64,000 nucleotides of DNA, taken from positions 1 to 64,000 of the forward strand of contig JBFWRK010000015.1 in the NCBI GenBank assembly GCA_050248955.1, read 5' to 3'. Source of the DNA: JBFWRK01 sp050248955. GTDB taxonomy: Bacteria; Actinomycetota; Acidimicrobiia; Acidimicrobiales; Ilumatobacteraceae. Both the position numbers and the translations under genes were made by a program. This document shows positions 44,269 through 52,597 of this stretch, in pieces; the stretch's first letter is position 1; each line of letters starts with the position of its first letter. The notes under the pieces are model-generated. The model was not told the DNA's origin. It did not search any database and saw only the letters and a program-made list of their open reading frames with translations.

Positions 44269-46440
44269 ATGGACGAATCGACCACGAGCCCCGATGCCGC
44301 AGATCCGGGCGACGGCCAGTCGGCGCTGCCTGCCGACGTTGCTGCGTCCATCGCTGAGCCGCGCGCTGCCGAGCGCAGTGCCCTCCGCGACGACGTCGCG
44401 GACAGTGAGGGAGCGGACGGCGGCGAGGACGGCGTCGACGTGGCCGAGGATGCGACCGACGACGCGACGGAGGAGTCGGCCGCGGCGCGCGCCGCGAAGA
44501 AGCGCCGCCGGGGCTCCCGCGGTGGCCGGCGGCGCAAGCCGTCCAGCGTTGCCCCCGGAGGCGGCGAGGACGTCGATGATTCAGCCGGCGAGGACGATCG
44601 TGACGAGAGCGACGAGGATGACGGCGACGTCGCCGCATCGGGAGCGGATGCCGACGCGCCGGCGCCTGCGAAGCGACCGCCGGTGAAGCGGGCCCCGCGC
44701 AGTGACGGGGCGATCCGGGCCGGGGACGAGCAGAGCGCGGCGGTGCTCGACTCCCAGCCGGAGCTCCCCGAACGGGCGACGGAAGGCCGCGTCCACGACG
44801 CCGAGATCGCGGAGCGAGCACTCGTGCCACGAGCGCCGCGCATCGGCGACACCAGGCCTGCCCCACCCGCGCCACACGCGCCACCCGGGCCGCCGCCGGC
44901 TGCTGCGGCTCCGGCCAAGGCCGGTGCGGCCCGCGCGAAGGGTCCCGCGCAGCGCCCGCCGCGCGGCAAGCAGGCGTCCGCCGCGGCGAGCGCTGCCGAG
45001 ACGGAAGCACGCGAGGTGGGCGATGCCGACGCCGGCGGCGACAAGAAGAAGCGCCGCCGCCCCGAGCGCCAGAAGCGGGGCCCGGCGAAGACGTCGACGC
45101 TGGCCGAGATCGATCCCGACGTGCTCGAGCGCCGCCGTGGCAAGGAGCGCAACGGCCGTCCTGTCGGCCGCTACCTGATGTGCGTGCAGGCCCGCGAGTC
45201 GCTCACGCAGGTGGCGGTGCTCGAAGGCCGCAGCCTGATCGAGCACTACGTCAGCCGCCCGGCGGACGACATCAGCCAGATCCACGGCAACATCTACCTC
45301 GGCCGGGTGCAGAACGTGCTGCCGGGCATGGAGGCTGCCTTCGTCGACATCTCGACACCGAAGAACGCGGTGCTCTACCGGGGTGACGTGCAGTACGACT
45401 CCGAGGACATCGTCGAGCGCGGCGACAAGCTGCGGATCGAGCAGATGCTGAAGTCGCGGCAGATGATCGTCTCGCAGGTGACGAAGAACCCGATCGGTGC
45501 GAAGGGTGCCCGCCTGACCCAGGAGGTGTCGTTGCCCGGCCGGTTCGTGGTGCTGATCCCGAACTCGAAGACCTATGGCATCTCGAAGCGGTTGCCCGAC
45601 GACGAGCGCAAGCGGTTGCGGTCGATCCTCGACCGCGTGAAGCCGGCCGAGCACGGGCTGATCGTGCGCACCGCCGCCGAGGGCGCGACCGAGGAGGAGC
45701 TGCGCGCGGACGTGCTGCGCCTCGCTGCGACCTGGGCCGACATCGAGAAGCGCGCGGAGCAGGCCCGCCGCGCCAACCAAGCCCGACTGCTGTACCGAGA
45801 ACCCGAGCTCGCGGTTCGCGTCATCCGCGAGGAGTTCAACGCCCAGTACCGCGGCGTCGTCATCGACGACCGCCGGCTGTACGAGGACGTGAAGTCCTAC
45901 ATCGAGGCGATGAACCCGGAACTGGCCGACCGTGTCGAGTTCTACGACTCGGAGGCCGAGGGTCTCTCGATGTTCGAGCGGTTCCACGTCCACGAGCAGC
46001 TCCACAAGGCGCTCGACCGCAAGGTCTGGCTCCCGTCGGGCGGCTCGTTGATCATCGAGCACACCGAGGCGCTCACCGTGATCGACGTCAACACCGGCAA
46101 GAACGTCGGCACGTCGAACCTCGAAGAGACGGTGTTCCACAACAACTTGGAGGCCGCCGACGAGATCGCGCGGCAACTGCGGTTGCGGGACATCGGCGGC
46201 ATCATCGTCATCGACTTCATCGACATGGAGATCCGCGAGAACCGCAGGAAGGTCGTCGACGCCTTCCGCGCCGCGCTCTCGCGTGACAAGACCAGGACCC
46301 AGGTGTTCGACATCTCCGAGCTCGGGATCGTCGAGATGACGCGCAAGCGGATCGGCGAGGGTCTGCTCACGAACTTCGCAGATCAGTGCCCGACCTGCGA
46401 GGGTCGGGGTGTCCTGATCGACCACACGTTGCTCGAATGA
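44269..46440 (+). CDS. Ribonuclease E/G
   Basis: The 723-residue protein has a ~285-residue N-terminal extension that is acidic at first and then Pro/Ala/Lys-rich, probably disordered. The catalytic core follows: S1 RNA-binding domain (HGNIYLGRVQNVLPGMEAAF), AEGATEEELRADV, the catalytic aspartates in TVIDVNTGKNVG and GGIIVIDFIDM, and the zinc-link CPTCEGRG near the end. It cleaves single-stranded AU-rich RNA in rRNA maturation and mRNA decay. As in other actinobacteria, the core is C-terminal. It lies directly upstream of rplU-rpmA; a promoter for rplU begins right after its stop. Confidence 0.95.
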   Translation: MDESTTSPDAADPGDGQSALPADVAASIAEPRAAERSALRDDVADSEGADGGEDGVDVAEDATDDATEESAAARAAKKRRRGSRGGRRRKPSSVAPGGGEDVDDSAGEDDRDESDEDDGDVAASGADADAPAPAKRPPVKRAPRSDGAIRAGDEQSAAVLDSQPELPERATEGRVHDAEIAERALVPRAPRIGDTRPAPPAPHAPPGPPPAAAAPAKAGAARAKGPAQRPPRGKQASAAASAAETEAREVGDADAGGDKKKRRRPERQKRGPAKTSTLAEIDPDVLERRRGKERNGRPVGRYLMCVQARESLTQVAVLEGRSLIEHYVSRPADDISQIHGNIYLGRVQNVLPGMEAAFVDISTPKNAVLYRGDVQYDSEDIVERGDKLRIEQMLKSRQMIVSQVTKNPIGAKGARLTQEVSLPGRFVVLIPNSKTYGISKRLPDDERKRLRSILDRVKPAEHGLIVRTAAEGATEEELRADVLRLAATWADIEKRAEQARRANQARLLYREPELAVRVIREEFNAQYRGVVIDDRRLYEDVKSYIEAMNPELADRVEFYDSEAEGLSMFERFHVHEQLHKALDRKVWLPSGGSLIIEHTEALTVIDVNTGKNVGTSNLEETVFHNNLEAADEIARQLRLRDIGGIIVIDFIDMEIRENRRKVVDAFRAALSRDKTRTQVFDISELGIVEMTRKRIGEGLLTNFADQCPTCEGRGVLIDHTLLE

Positions 46441-46469
46441 TTGTGGACGCCCACGCAGACCGATAGGAT
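46441..46469 (+). promoter_or_regulatory. Promoter of rplU-rpmA (TTGTGG-N17-TAGGAT)
   Basis: TTGTGG (46441-46446) and TAGGAT (46464-46469) are separated by exactly 17 bases, the preferred vegetative sigma spacing. Transcription would start near 46476, only about five bases before the ATG of rplU. No ribosome binding site is present, so the message is nearly leaderless. The -35 box begins directly after the RNase E/G stop codon. Confidence 0.55.
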
Positions 46470-46480
46470 CGCCAACCGCT

Positions 46481-46792
46481 ATGTATGCAGTGATCGCCAC
46501 CGGCGGTAAGCAGGAACGTGTTGCCGAAGGCCAGCAGGTCGCGGTGGAGTTGCTCGGCGTCGAAGACGGTGCCGAGGTCAGCTTCCCAGCGGTGCTGCTC
46601 GTCGACGGAGCCACCGTCCTCGCCACGCCGGACCAGCTCAAGGGTGTGACCGTCACCGGTCGCGTCGTGGGCGAGACCAAGGGCCCGAAGATCGACGGGT
46701 TCACCTACAAGCGCCGCACGAACCAGCGCCGTCGCTACGGCCATCGTCAGCGCTACACGACTGTCGAGATCACGAAGATCGCGAAAGGCTGA
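46481..46792 (+). CDS. rplU: 50S ribosomal protein L21
   Basis: The 103-residue protein is the standard length. It starts MYAVIATGGKQERVAEGQQV and has the C-terminal KRRTNQRRRYGHRQRYT block that binds 23S rRNA. The rpmA ATG follows three bases after its stop. Control appears to be by the promoter directly upstream with almost no leader. Confidence 0.98.
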   Translation: MYAVIATGGKQERVAEGQQVAVELLGVEDGAEVSFPAVLLVDGATVLATPDQLKGVTVTGRVVGETKGPKIDGFTYKRRTNQRRRYGHRQRYTTVEITKIAKG

Positions 46793-46795
46793 ACG

Positions 46796-47050
46796 ATGTC
46801 GAAGACCAAGGGTGGCGGCTCCACCCGAAACGGGCGTGACTCCAACGCACAGCGCCTCGGCGTGAAGGTGTTCGACGGCACGGAGATCCACGCCGGCACG
46901 ATCATCCTCCGCCAGCGGGGTACGAAGTTCCATCCGGGCGAGAACGTCGGCCGCGGTGGCGACGACACCTTGTTCGCCCTGATCAACGGCAGCGTGAAGT
47001 TCGGCGCTCGTCGCGGCCGCAAGGTCGTCGACGTCCTCCCGCTCGACTGA
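46796..47050 (+). CDS. rpmA: 50S ribosomal protein L27
   Basis: An 84-residue L27 beginning MSKTKGGGSTRNGRDSNAQR, with GTKFHPGENVGRGGDDTLFA. Its N-terminus reaches the peptidyl-transferase centre. No cleavable N-terminal extension (as in Firmicutes) is present. The gene closes its operon at a strong hairpin; the usual next gene, obg, is not here. Confidence 0.98.
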   Translation: MSKTKGGGSTRNGRDSNAQRLGVKVFDGTEIHAGTIILRQRGTKFHPGENVGRGGDDTLFALINGSVKFGARRGRKVVDVLPLD

Positions 47051-47073
47051 CCACGCACCGACCAGACGCACTC

Positions 47074-47103
47074 CTCGGCCCCGGCGACCACGCCGGGGCC
47101 GAG
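47074..47103 (+). terminator. Strong hairpin after rpmA
   Basis: CTCGGCCCCGGC (47074-47085) pairs perfectly with GCCGGGGCCGAG (47092-47103) around a six-base loop. A 12-bp, almost pure G/C stem 23 bases after rpmA is a convincing terminator position, although no T run follows. Confidence 0.7.
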
Positions 47104-47115
47104 TCGCGTCGCCGT

Positions 47116-48312
47116 GTGGATCGCCGGCACCGCCTCGCCACCGATCCTGCGTACACCTACCTGCTCAGCTTCGTCGCGATCGGGCTGCTGCTCAGCGTGA
47201 TCGGGCCGGCACTGACCCAACTGCGCCGCCAGGTCGGCGTCTCGCTCGCGTCGATCTCCGTGCTCTTCGCCGTGCAGTCGCTCGGCTACCTCCTCGGGTC
47301 GATCCTCGGAGGGCGGCTCTACGACCGCGGGCTGGGGCACCGGGTCATGGCGGGCGCGCTGGTCGCGTGCGGGATCAGCATCGCGCTCGTCCCGGCGGTC
47401 GGCACCCTCGTCGGGCTGAGCTGCCTGTTCTCGGTGATCGGCTTCGGCGCCGCGGCGATCGACGTGGGTGGCAACACCCTCCTGGTGTGGAGCCGAGGCG
47501 ACGCCGTCGGGCCGATGATGAACGCGCTCCACTTCAGCTTCGGTGTCGGCGCCCTCCTGAGCCCGGTGCTCATCGACCGTTCGATCGCCTGGGGTGGTGA
47601 CCTGCGGATCGCGTGCTGGCTGGCAACCGCGCTCAGCGTGGCGATCGCCGCAGTCCTGCTCACCCGCCCTGCACCGTCCAGGTCACGGATCGAGGTCGTG
47701 CGCCCACCGGGTTCGCGCCGGCCCCGGCCGCCGGCGCTGCTCGTCGCATTCGCCGTCTTCTTCCTGCTCTACGTCGGTGTCGAGCTTGGGTTCGCCGGAT
47801 GGATCCACACCTACGGTGAAGAGCTCGAGCTGGGCGGACCCCGGGGGCCGGCGCTGCTGACGGCGCTGTTCTGGATCGGCTTCACGGGCGGGCGGCTGCT
47901 CGGCGTGGTCTTCGCCCGGCGGGTGGAACCCGCGACGATGCTGCTCGGTTCCTGCCTCGTCGCCGTGGTCGCTGTCGGCGGTCTCGTGCTCGGCGACGGC
48001 ACGCCTGCAGTGGTCTGGATCGGCACGTTCGTGTTCGGGCTCGGCGTCGCCCCGCAGTTCCCGACGATGATCTCGTTCGCCGAAGCGCACCTGCGCCTGA
48101 CTGGATCGGACACCTCGTGGTTCGTCGGCGCTGCCGGACTCGGCGGGCTGGTCCTGCCGTGGGCGATCGGCCAGGTGATCAGCGAGACCGACGTCCATGC
48201 GATGCCGTTGATCGTGTTCGCCGTCGCCGCGGCGACCCTGCTCTGGTTCCTCGTCGTGCGCGGCATCGCTGCTCGCCACCTCGAACGTCGCGACGCCAGC
48301 GGCGGTCCGTAG
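47116..48312 (+). CDS. Major facilitator superfamily transporter
   Basis: The 398-residue protein has about twelve hydrophobic segments. The MFS loop motif between helices 2 and 3 reads GGRLYDRGLGHRVM. It resembles the sugar or FucP/GerK-like branch in its FSFGVGALLSPVL segment in helix 5, but I cannot give a substrate. GTG 47116 is the only reasonable start and lies 12 bases after the rpmA terminator, so it must use readthrough or a promoter within the hairpin region. It occupies the place where obg normally follows rpmA. Confidence 0.82.
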   Translation: MDRRHRLATDPAYTYLLSFVAIGLLLSVIGPALTQLRRQVGVSLASISVLFAVQSLGYLLGSILGGRLYDRGLGHRVMAGALVACGISIALVPAVGTLVGLSCLFSVIGFGAAAIDVGGNTLLVWSRGDAVGPMMNALHFSFGVGALLSPVLIDRSIAWGGDLRIACWLATALSVAIAAVLLTRPAPSRSRIEVVRPPGSRRPRPPALLVAFAVFFLLYVGVELGFAGWIHTYGEELELGGPRGPALLTALFWIGFTGGRLLGVVFARRVEPATMLLGSCLVAVVAVGGLVLGDGTPAVVWIGTFVFGLGVAPQFPTMISFAEAHLRLTGSDTSWFVGAAGLGGLVLPWAIGQVISETDVHAMPLIVFAVAAATLLWFLVVRGIAARHLERRDASGGP

Positions 48313-48398
48313 GGCGCCGGGAACGCCGCGCCGCAGCGCCGTGGCAGGCTGCCGGTCGGGTCGCTCTGGGCAACGAGGATCGCAACAGGAGGTGCTCC

Positions 48399-49673
48399 AT
48401 GTGGTGGTTGATCGGAGTCGTGCTCGTTGTCGTCGTGATCGCGTCAGCCGGCCTGATTCTCGGCCAGCGCCGCCGCGGTCGCGACGGTCGGTGGCGGTCG
48501 ACTCGGCAGCGGTCCACTGCGCCCGCCGGCACACCACCGCCGAGGAGCGCCACCCCGCCAGCGTCAGAGGAGCCATCGGTCATCAACGACCCCGAGACCG
48601 CGATCACGGCCGTGTACCCGGAGTGGGTGCAGCCGGTCGTCGGGAACACGCTGCTCGTCTTCGCGCACCAGATCACCTCGTTTCGCGACGAGTTCGGTAC
48701 CGAACGCTTCCCCGACGAGGTGATCGCCGAGCTCGCTCGTCGCGAGTTCGACTCCACCGACGAGCTCGCCTCGACGCGCGTCGCGGCGCTGCCCGAGCTG
48801 AAGCGGGGCGTCGAGCTGACCCTGAGCGTCGAGATCGACGGCGCCGAGGTGTGGCCCCGCAGCCAGACCCAGCCGCTCGAGGAACCGGTGCAGCGGGCGA
48901 TGTTCAGGTTCCGGTTCCCGCAGCTGCCGCCCGATGGACGGGCCACGGGGGAGGTCACGGCGATGGTCGGCCCGCTCACCGTCGCCGTAGTCCCGATCGA
49001 GTTGCAGGTCGCACTCATCAACGCGTTCGTGTCGGCACGTCCCAAGCGGTCGACCGCGCACGTCTACCAGTCGATCTTCGCGTCGTACTCGCATCGCGAC
49101 ACCGAGATCGTCGAGGAGATCGAGCGGGCGATCGCGGCGCTCGGCAACCCATACCTGCGCGACGTGGCCGCGCTCCGCAGCGGTGAGGAGTGGGACGAGC
49201 AGCTGCTCGAGATGATCGACGGTGCCGACCTGTTCCAGCTCTTCTGGTCGTCGAACTCGATGAGATCGCCGCACGTCCGCCGGGAGTGGGAGCACGCGCT
49301 CGCCCTGAACCGGCAGGGGTTCATCCGCCCGATCCGCTGGGAGGACCCGATGCCGACGGACCTCGTGGCCGGTCTTCCCCCGCCAGCGTTGAGCAAGCTC
49401 CACTTCCACCTGTACGAGCGGGCACACGACTCCCGCCCGGTGCCGCCGGCTGCTCCGCTGCTCCCGCCACCCACATCCAGGGATGTCAGCGTCCCGCCAC
49501 CGCCACCGCCACCGCCACCGCCGGCGGCGCGCCTACCTCCTGCTCCCGTTCAGTCGGCGCACCCGCCGCCGTCCTTGCCGCACGCCGGGCCTCGCCGGTC
49601 GCGGCGGCTCGTCGGCGTCGCGGCGATCGCCTTGGCCGTCGCGCTCGCGGTGCTGCTGGTCGTGATCCTGTAG
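48399..49673 (+). CDS. TIR-domain protein with N- and C-terminal membrane anchors
   Basis: The 424-residue protein starts at ATG 48399, after an AGGAGG ribosome binding site. A membrane helix (MWWLIGVVLVVVVIASAGLI) is followed by a disordered linker and a beta-rich domain (about 75-215; VELTLSVEIDGAEVWP, VTAMVGPLTVAVVPIEL). A TIR domain spans about 220-350: SIFASYSHRDTEIVEEI, RSGEEWDEQLLEMIDGADLFQLFWSSNS and SPHVRREWEHAL. The Glu in the last block is near where NADase TIRs carry their catalytic Glu, but I cannot confirm activity. A polyproline segment (about 358-395) leads to a second hydrophobic helix at the very end (VGVAAIALAVALAVLLVVIL). TIR proteins act as NADases or signal adaptors in immunity. 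The peptidase operon follows. Confidence 0.85.
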   Translation: MWWLIGVVLVVVVIASAGLILGQRRRGRDGRWRSTRQRSTAPAGTPPPRSATPPASEEPSVINDPETAITAVYPEWVQPVVGNTLLVFAHQITSFRDEFGTERFPDEVIAELARREFDSTDELASTRVAALPELKRGVELTLSVEIDGAEVWPRSQTQPLEEPVQRAMFRFRFPQLPPDGRATGEVTAMVGPLTVAVVPIELQVALINAFVSARPKRSTAHVYQSIFASYSHRDTEIVEEIERAIAALGNPYLRDVAALRSGEEWDEQLLEMIDGADLFQLFWSSNSMRSPHVRREWEHALALNRQGFIRPIRWEDPMPTDLVAGLPPPALSKLHFHLYERAHDSRPVPPAAPLLPPPTSRDVSVPPPPPPPPPPAARLPPAPVQSAHPPPSLPHAGPRRSRRLVGVAAIALAVALAVLLVVIL

Positions 49674-49690
49674 CACCGGGCGGCGTTCGC

Positions 49691-49719
49691 TTGACGCTCA
49701 TCGGGATCGCTCTCATACT
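49691..49719 (+). promoter_or_regulatory. Near-consensus promoter of the peptidase/giant-protein operon (TTGACG-N17-CATACT)
   Basis: TTGACG (49691-49696) matches five of six -35 consensus bases, and CATACT (49714-49719) has a good -10 shape with exactly 17 bases between. The start of transcription would be near 49726, leaving a leader of about 95 bases before ATG 49822. It lies just after the TIR gene. Confidence 0.55.
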
Positions 49720-49821
49720 TTCTCGGAGCGATGCACAGGTTGCCCAGATGGGGTGGAGGCGCCTAGGCGGGTTATGGCTCGTCACCGAGTGCCCCTCGAC
49801 GTTCGTCGCGCCGGAGGACCG

Positions 49822-51216
49822 ATGCCGAGGTCACGCGAGGAGTGGGAGGCGGAGCAGAACCGGCTGCTGGCCGGCTACGAATCCGTGCGCGCTCGCCTCA
49901 TGCAGATCCCCGGCGTCGTCGAGGTGGGTGTCGGCCTCCGCTGCCGTGACGGCGCGATCGAGGAAGAGGCGGTCTACGTCGTCTCCGTGGTCGAGAAGCT
50001 CCCACCAGATCAGGTGCCGGACGGCGAGCTGGTTCCGCCGACGATCGACGGCGTTCCCACCGATGTCGAGGTCTTCCACGAGCCGCGACTGCTGCTCGGG
50101 TTCGGCGACGAGGACGACACCAAGAACTACGCGACGAAGGTCGGCGGCATCAGCATCAGCGCCGACGGAGCGGGAGGCAGGGGCACGCTCGGCTGCTTCT
50201 GCAGGGACAACACGAACAACACGGTCGTGATGCTGAGCAACCACCACGTGCTCATGGCCCGCTCGGCCGAAGCGGGGTCGGGCGTCGGCCAGCCCGAGCA
50301 CGAGTCGTCGTGCTGTTGCACCTGCAACGAGATCGGCAAGGTGGTGCGGGGCGACAAGAACATCGACGGCGCAATCGCCACGATCAACGCCGATGTGCCT
50401 TTCTTCCCGAAGGTGCGGCGGATCAAGCGGAGTGACGGCACGGTCGAGGAGGAGGGGCTGATCAACGGTGTCGCCGACCCGGTCATGAACCAGATCGTCT
50501 GGAAGGTCGGCAAGAAGACCGGGTTGACGAGGGGCAGGATCAGCAAGGTCACGCCGCGATTCGAGGTGAGCGTCGAGGCCGCCTTCACCAGGTTCGCCGA
50601 CAAGGGTGATTCGGGATCGGTGGTGGTGGAGAAGGCGAGCGGCAACGTCGTGGGGCTCCTCAACGGGATCACCACCGAGGCAGGGACCGTCGGCGTGATG
50701 CGGAGCATCACGGCGGTCCAGAACGTGCTCAACATCACCGTCCTCGTCAGCGACCCGAGCGCTGTCTACACGGAGGCCGCCGACGACGAGGACGACGAGG
50801 AGCTCTTCCCACTCCCGGCTGCTTCCCCCTTCGAGTCGCTCGTGGAGCGTCTGCGGACGAGTGAGCCGACGCGCGAGATCCTCGTGGCCCTCCAGCGCCA
50901 CGTCCCCGAGGCGCTCACCCTCGTGAACCGCCGCCGGGCGTTCACGGTGGCCTGGCACCGGAACCGTGGCCCGGCGTGGCTCGCGGCGTTCGGGCGCAGC
51001 GCCCGCGACCCGATCTACCGGGTGCCGGAGGAGATCGACGGCGTGCAACGCGCCGAAGCACTCGCTGCGATCGCAACCGCACTTCGGGCGGAGGCGAGCG
51101 ATCTGCTGGCCGCCGATCTCGACCACTTCGGACCGACGCTGCTGACGGCGTTCCAGTCCTCCGGCACCGTCGACGAGCTCCTCGGCCGGTTCGAACCAGG
51201 GCTGGTCGGCTCATGA
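49822..51216 (+). CDS. Trypsin-like serine peptidase with Cys cluster and helical C-terminal domain (paralogue 1)
   Basis: The 464-residue protein has no signal peptide. Residues 1-95 form an N-terminal alpha/beta domain (RLMQIPGVVEVGVGLR...). The chymotrypsin-fold domain (~105-310) contains LSNHHVL with His142, NIDGAIATI with Asp182 and DKGDSGSVV with Ser264: a full H/D/S triad. GCFC (~128) and SCCCTC (~157) suggest a metal site. The last ~120 residues form a helical domain shared with the next protein (RAFTVAWHRNRGPAWLAAFGRSARDP). ATG 49822 follows GGAGG. Its stop overlaps the start of the paralogue. Since it is cytosolic, it may be a regulated, perhaps zymogen-like protease; target unknown. 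Confidence 0.85.
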   Translation: MPRSREEWEAEQNRLLAGYESVRARLMQIPGVVEVGVGLRCRDGAIEEEAVYVVSVVEKLPPDQVPDGELVPPTIDGVPTDVEVFHEPRLLLGFGDEDDTKNYATKVGGISISADGAGGRGTLGCFCRDNTNNTVVMLSNHHVLMARSAEAGSGVGQPEHESSCCCTCNEIGKVVRGDKNIDGAIATINADVPFFPKVRRIKRSDGTVEEEGLINGVADPVMNQIVWKVGKKTGLTRGRISKVTPRFEVSVEAAFTRFADKGDSGSVVVEKASGNVVGLLNGITTEAGTVGVMRSITAVQNVLNITVLVSDPSAVYTEAADDEDDEELFPLPAASPFESLVERLRTSEPTREILVALQRHVPEALTLVNRRRAFTVAWHRNRGPAWLAAFGRSARDPIYRVPEEIDGVQRAEALAAIATALRAEASDLLAADLDHFGPTLLTAFQSSGTVDELLGRFEPGLVGS

Positions 51217-52592
51217 TCAGCTACGCCGAGAAGAAGGCGGAGACCGAGCGCCTGCTCGCGCTGCTGCCCGAGGTGAGATCGCAGCTCATGCGGATCCCAG
51301 GCGTGACTCGCGTCGCGGTCGGGATCCGCGAACGGGCGGGTCAGCTCACCGAGGAGTTCGTCTTCCGGGTGCACGTCGAGGACAAGCGCCCCGAGTCGGA
51401 GCTGACGCCCGAGGAGGTCGTGCCCAGGATGATCGCGGGCGTGCCCACCGATGTCGTGCTCAAGCGGCGGGCCGTGCCCGAGGTCGGGTTCAACGACGAG
51501 AACGACCGCACGTCGTACTCACCGAAGGTCGGTGGCAGCCGGATCGGCGCCGAGGTCGCTGGCGGCACGGGCACGCTCGGGTGCTTCTGCAAGCGCACCG
51601 ACAGCGATGCAACGGTGCTGCTCAGCAACTGGCACGTGCTGATCGATCCAGGTGGCGACATCGGCGACGGCGTGGGTCATCCCAAGTGGCGCACGTCGTG
51701 CTGCTGTGCGTGCGGGAAGATCGGCGAGGTGCTCGACTTCGACGAGGACCTCGACTGCGCGATCGCCGAGCTCGATTCGGGAGTCGTGTTCGCGCCGAAG
51801 ATCCGCCGGATCCTGCGGCCCGACGGAACGGTCGAGCAGGAAGGCATCATCGCAGGGAGCGCGGCTCCGGCGGTCCTCGACGAGGTGTGGAAGGTGGGCG
51901 CCCGCACCGGCCTGACGCGGGGGATGATCACCGACGTCGACGAGTCGGAGATCGAGGTGCACCCGCTCGATCCCTTCACCCGCATGAGCAACAAGGGTGA
52001 TTCCGGGTCGGTCTACGTCAGCCTCGCCACCGGGATGGTGTGCGCACTGCACAACCAGGGCGACGGCACGCTCGGCTTCGGCATCCCGATCGACAAGGTC
52101 ATGCTCGCGCTCAAGATCGAGGTGATCCCGACGGACACCGACACCGAATTCGAGGTGATCGACTGGGTCGAGTCCAATGGGCGACCGCCCGTCACCTCGC
52201 CGTTCGACGACGTGGTCGACGGACTCCGCACCACTCCTGCAGGCCGAGACCTCCTGCACCTGTTCGACCGGCATCGTTCGGAATGCCTCGACCTCGTGAA
52301 CCACGTGCGCCGGTTCACGGTCGCATGGCATCGCAGCCAGGGGCCCGCATACGTCGCCGCACTCGCCCGAAGCGCTCGGGATCCGTCGTTCCGCATCCCG
52401 CGGACGTTCGCCGGGGTAGAGCGTTCGGTTGCGACGCGGCAGCTCTCCGACGCGCTGCGAAGGCTCGGGAGCCACGAGCTGGTCGCCGACCTCGACTCGT
52501 GGGGCCCACCACTCCAGCGGGCGCTGTCCGAGGGTGACAGCGTGGCCGAGCTGATCGAGATCTGGGAGGACAGCCGGCAACCCGCCGGCTGA
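51213..52592 (+). CDS. Trypsin-like serine peptidase with Cys cluster and helical C-terminal domain (paralogue 2)
   Basis: The 459-residue protein is a paralogue of the preceding one along its entire length. The triad is His141 in LSNWHVLID, Asp181 in DLDCAIAELD and Ser264 in NKGDSGSVY, in nearly the same positions. GCFC and SCCCAC are conserved. The C-terminal helical domain is RRFTVAWHRSQGPAYVAALARSARDP. ATG 51213 overlaps the upstream stop by four bases (ATGA). No signal peptide is visible. Tandem duplicates of intracellular S1-like peptidases beside a TIR gene suggest a proteolytic switch in signalling or defence, which is inference. Confidence 0.85.
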   Translation: MISYAEKKAETERLLALLPEVRSQLMRIPGVTRVAVGIRERAGQLTEEFVFRVHVEDKRPESELTPEEVVPRMIAGVPTDVVLKRRAVPEVGFNDENDRTSYSPKVGGSRIGAEVAGGTGTLGCFCKRTDSDATVLLSNWHVLIDPGGDIGDGVGHPKWRTSCCCACGKIGEVLDFDEDLDCAIAELDSGVVFAPKIRRILRPDGTVEQEGIIAGSAAPAVLDEVWKVGARTGLTRGMITDVDESEIEVHPLDPFTRMSNKGDSGSVYVSLATGMVCALHNQGDGTLGFGIPIDKVMLALKIEVIPTDTDTEFEVIDWVESNGRPPVTSPFDDVVDGLRTTPAGRDLLHLFDRHRSECLDLVNHVRRFTVAWHRSQGPAYVAALARSARDPSFRIPRTFAGVERSVATRQLSDALRRLGSHELVADLDSWGPPLQRALSEGDSVAELIEIWEDSRQPAG

Positions 52593-52597
52593 GCATC

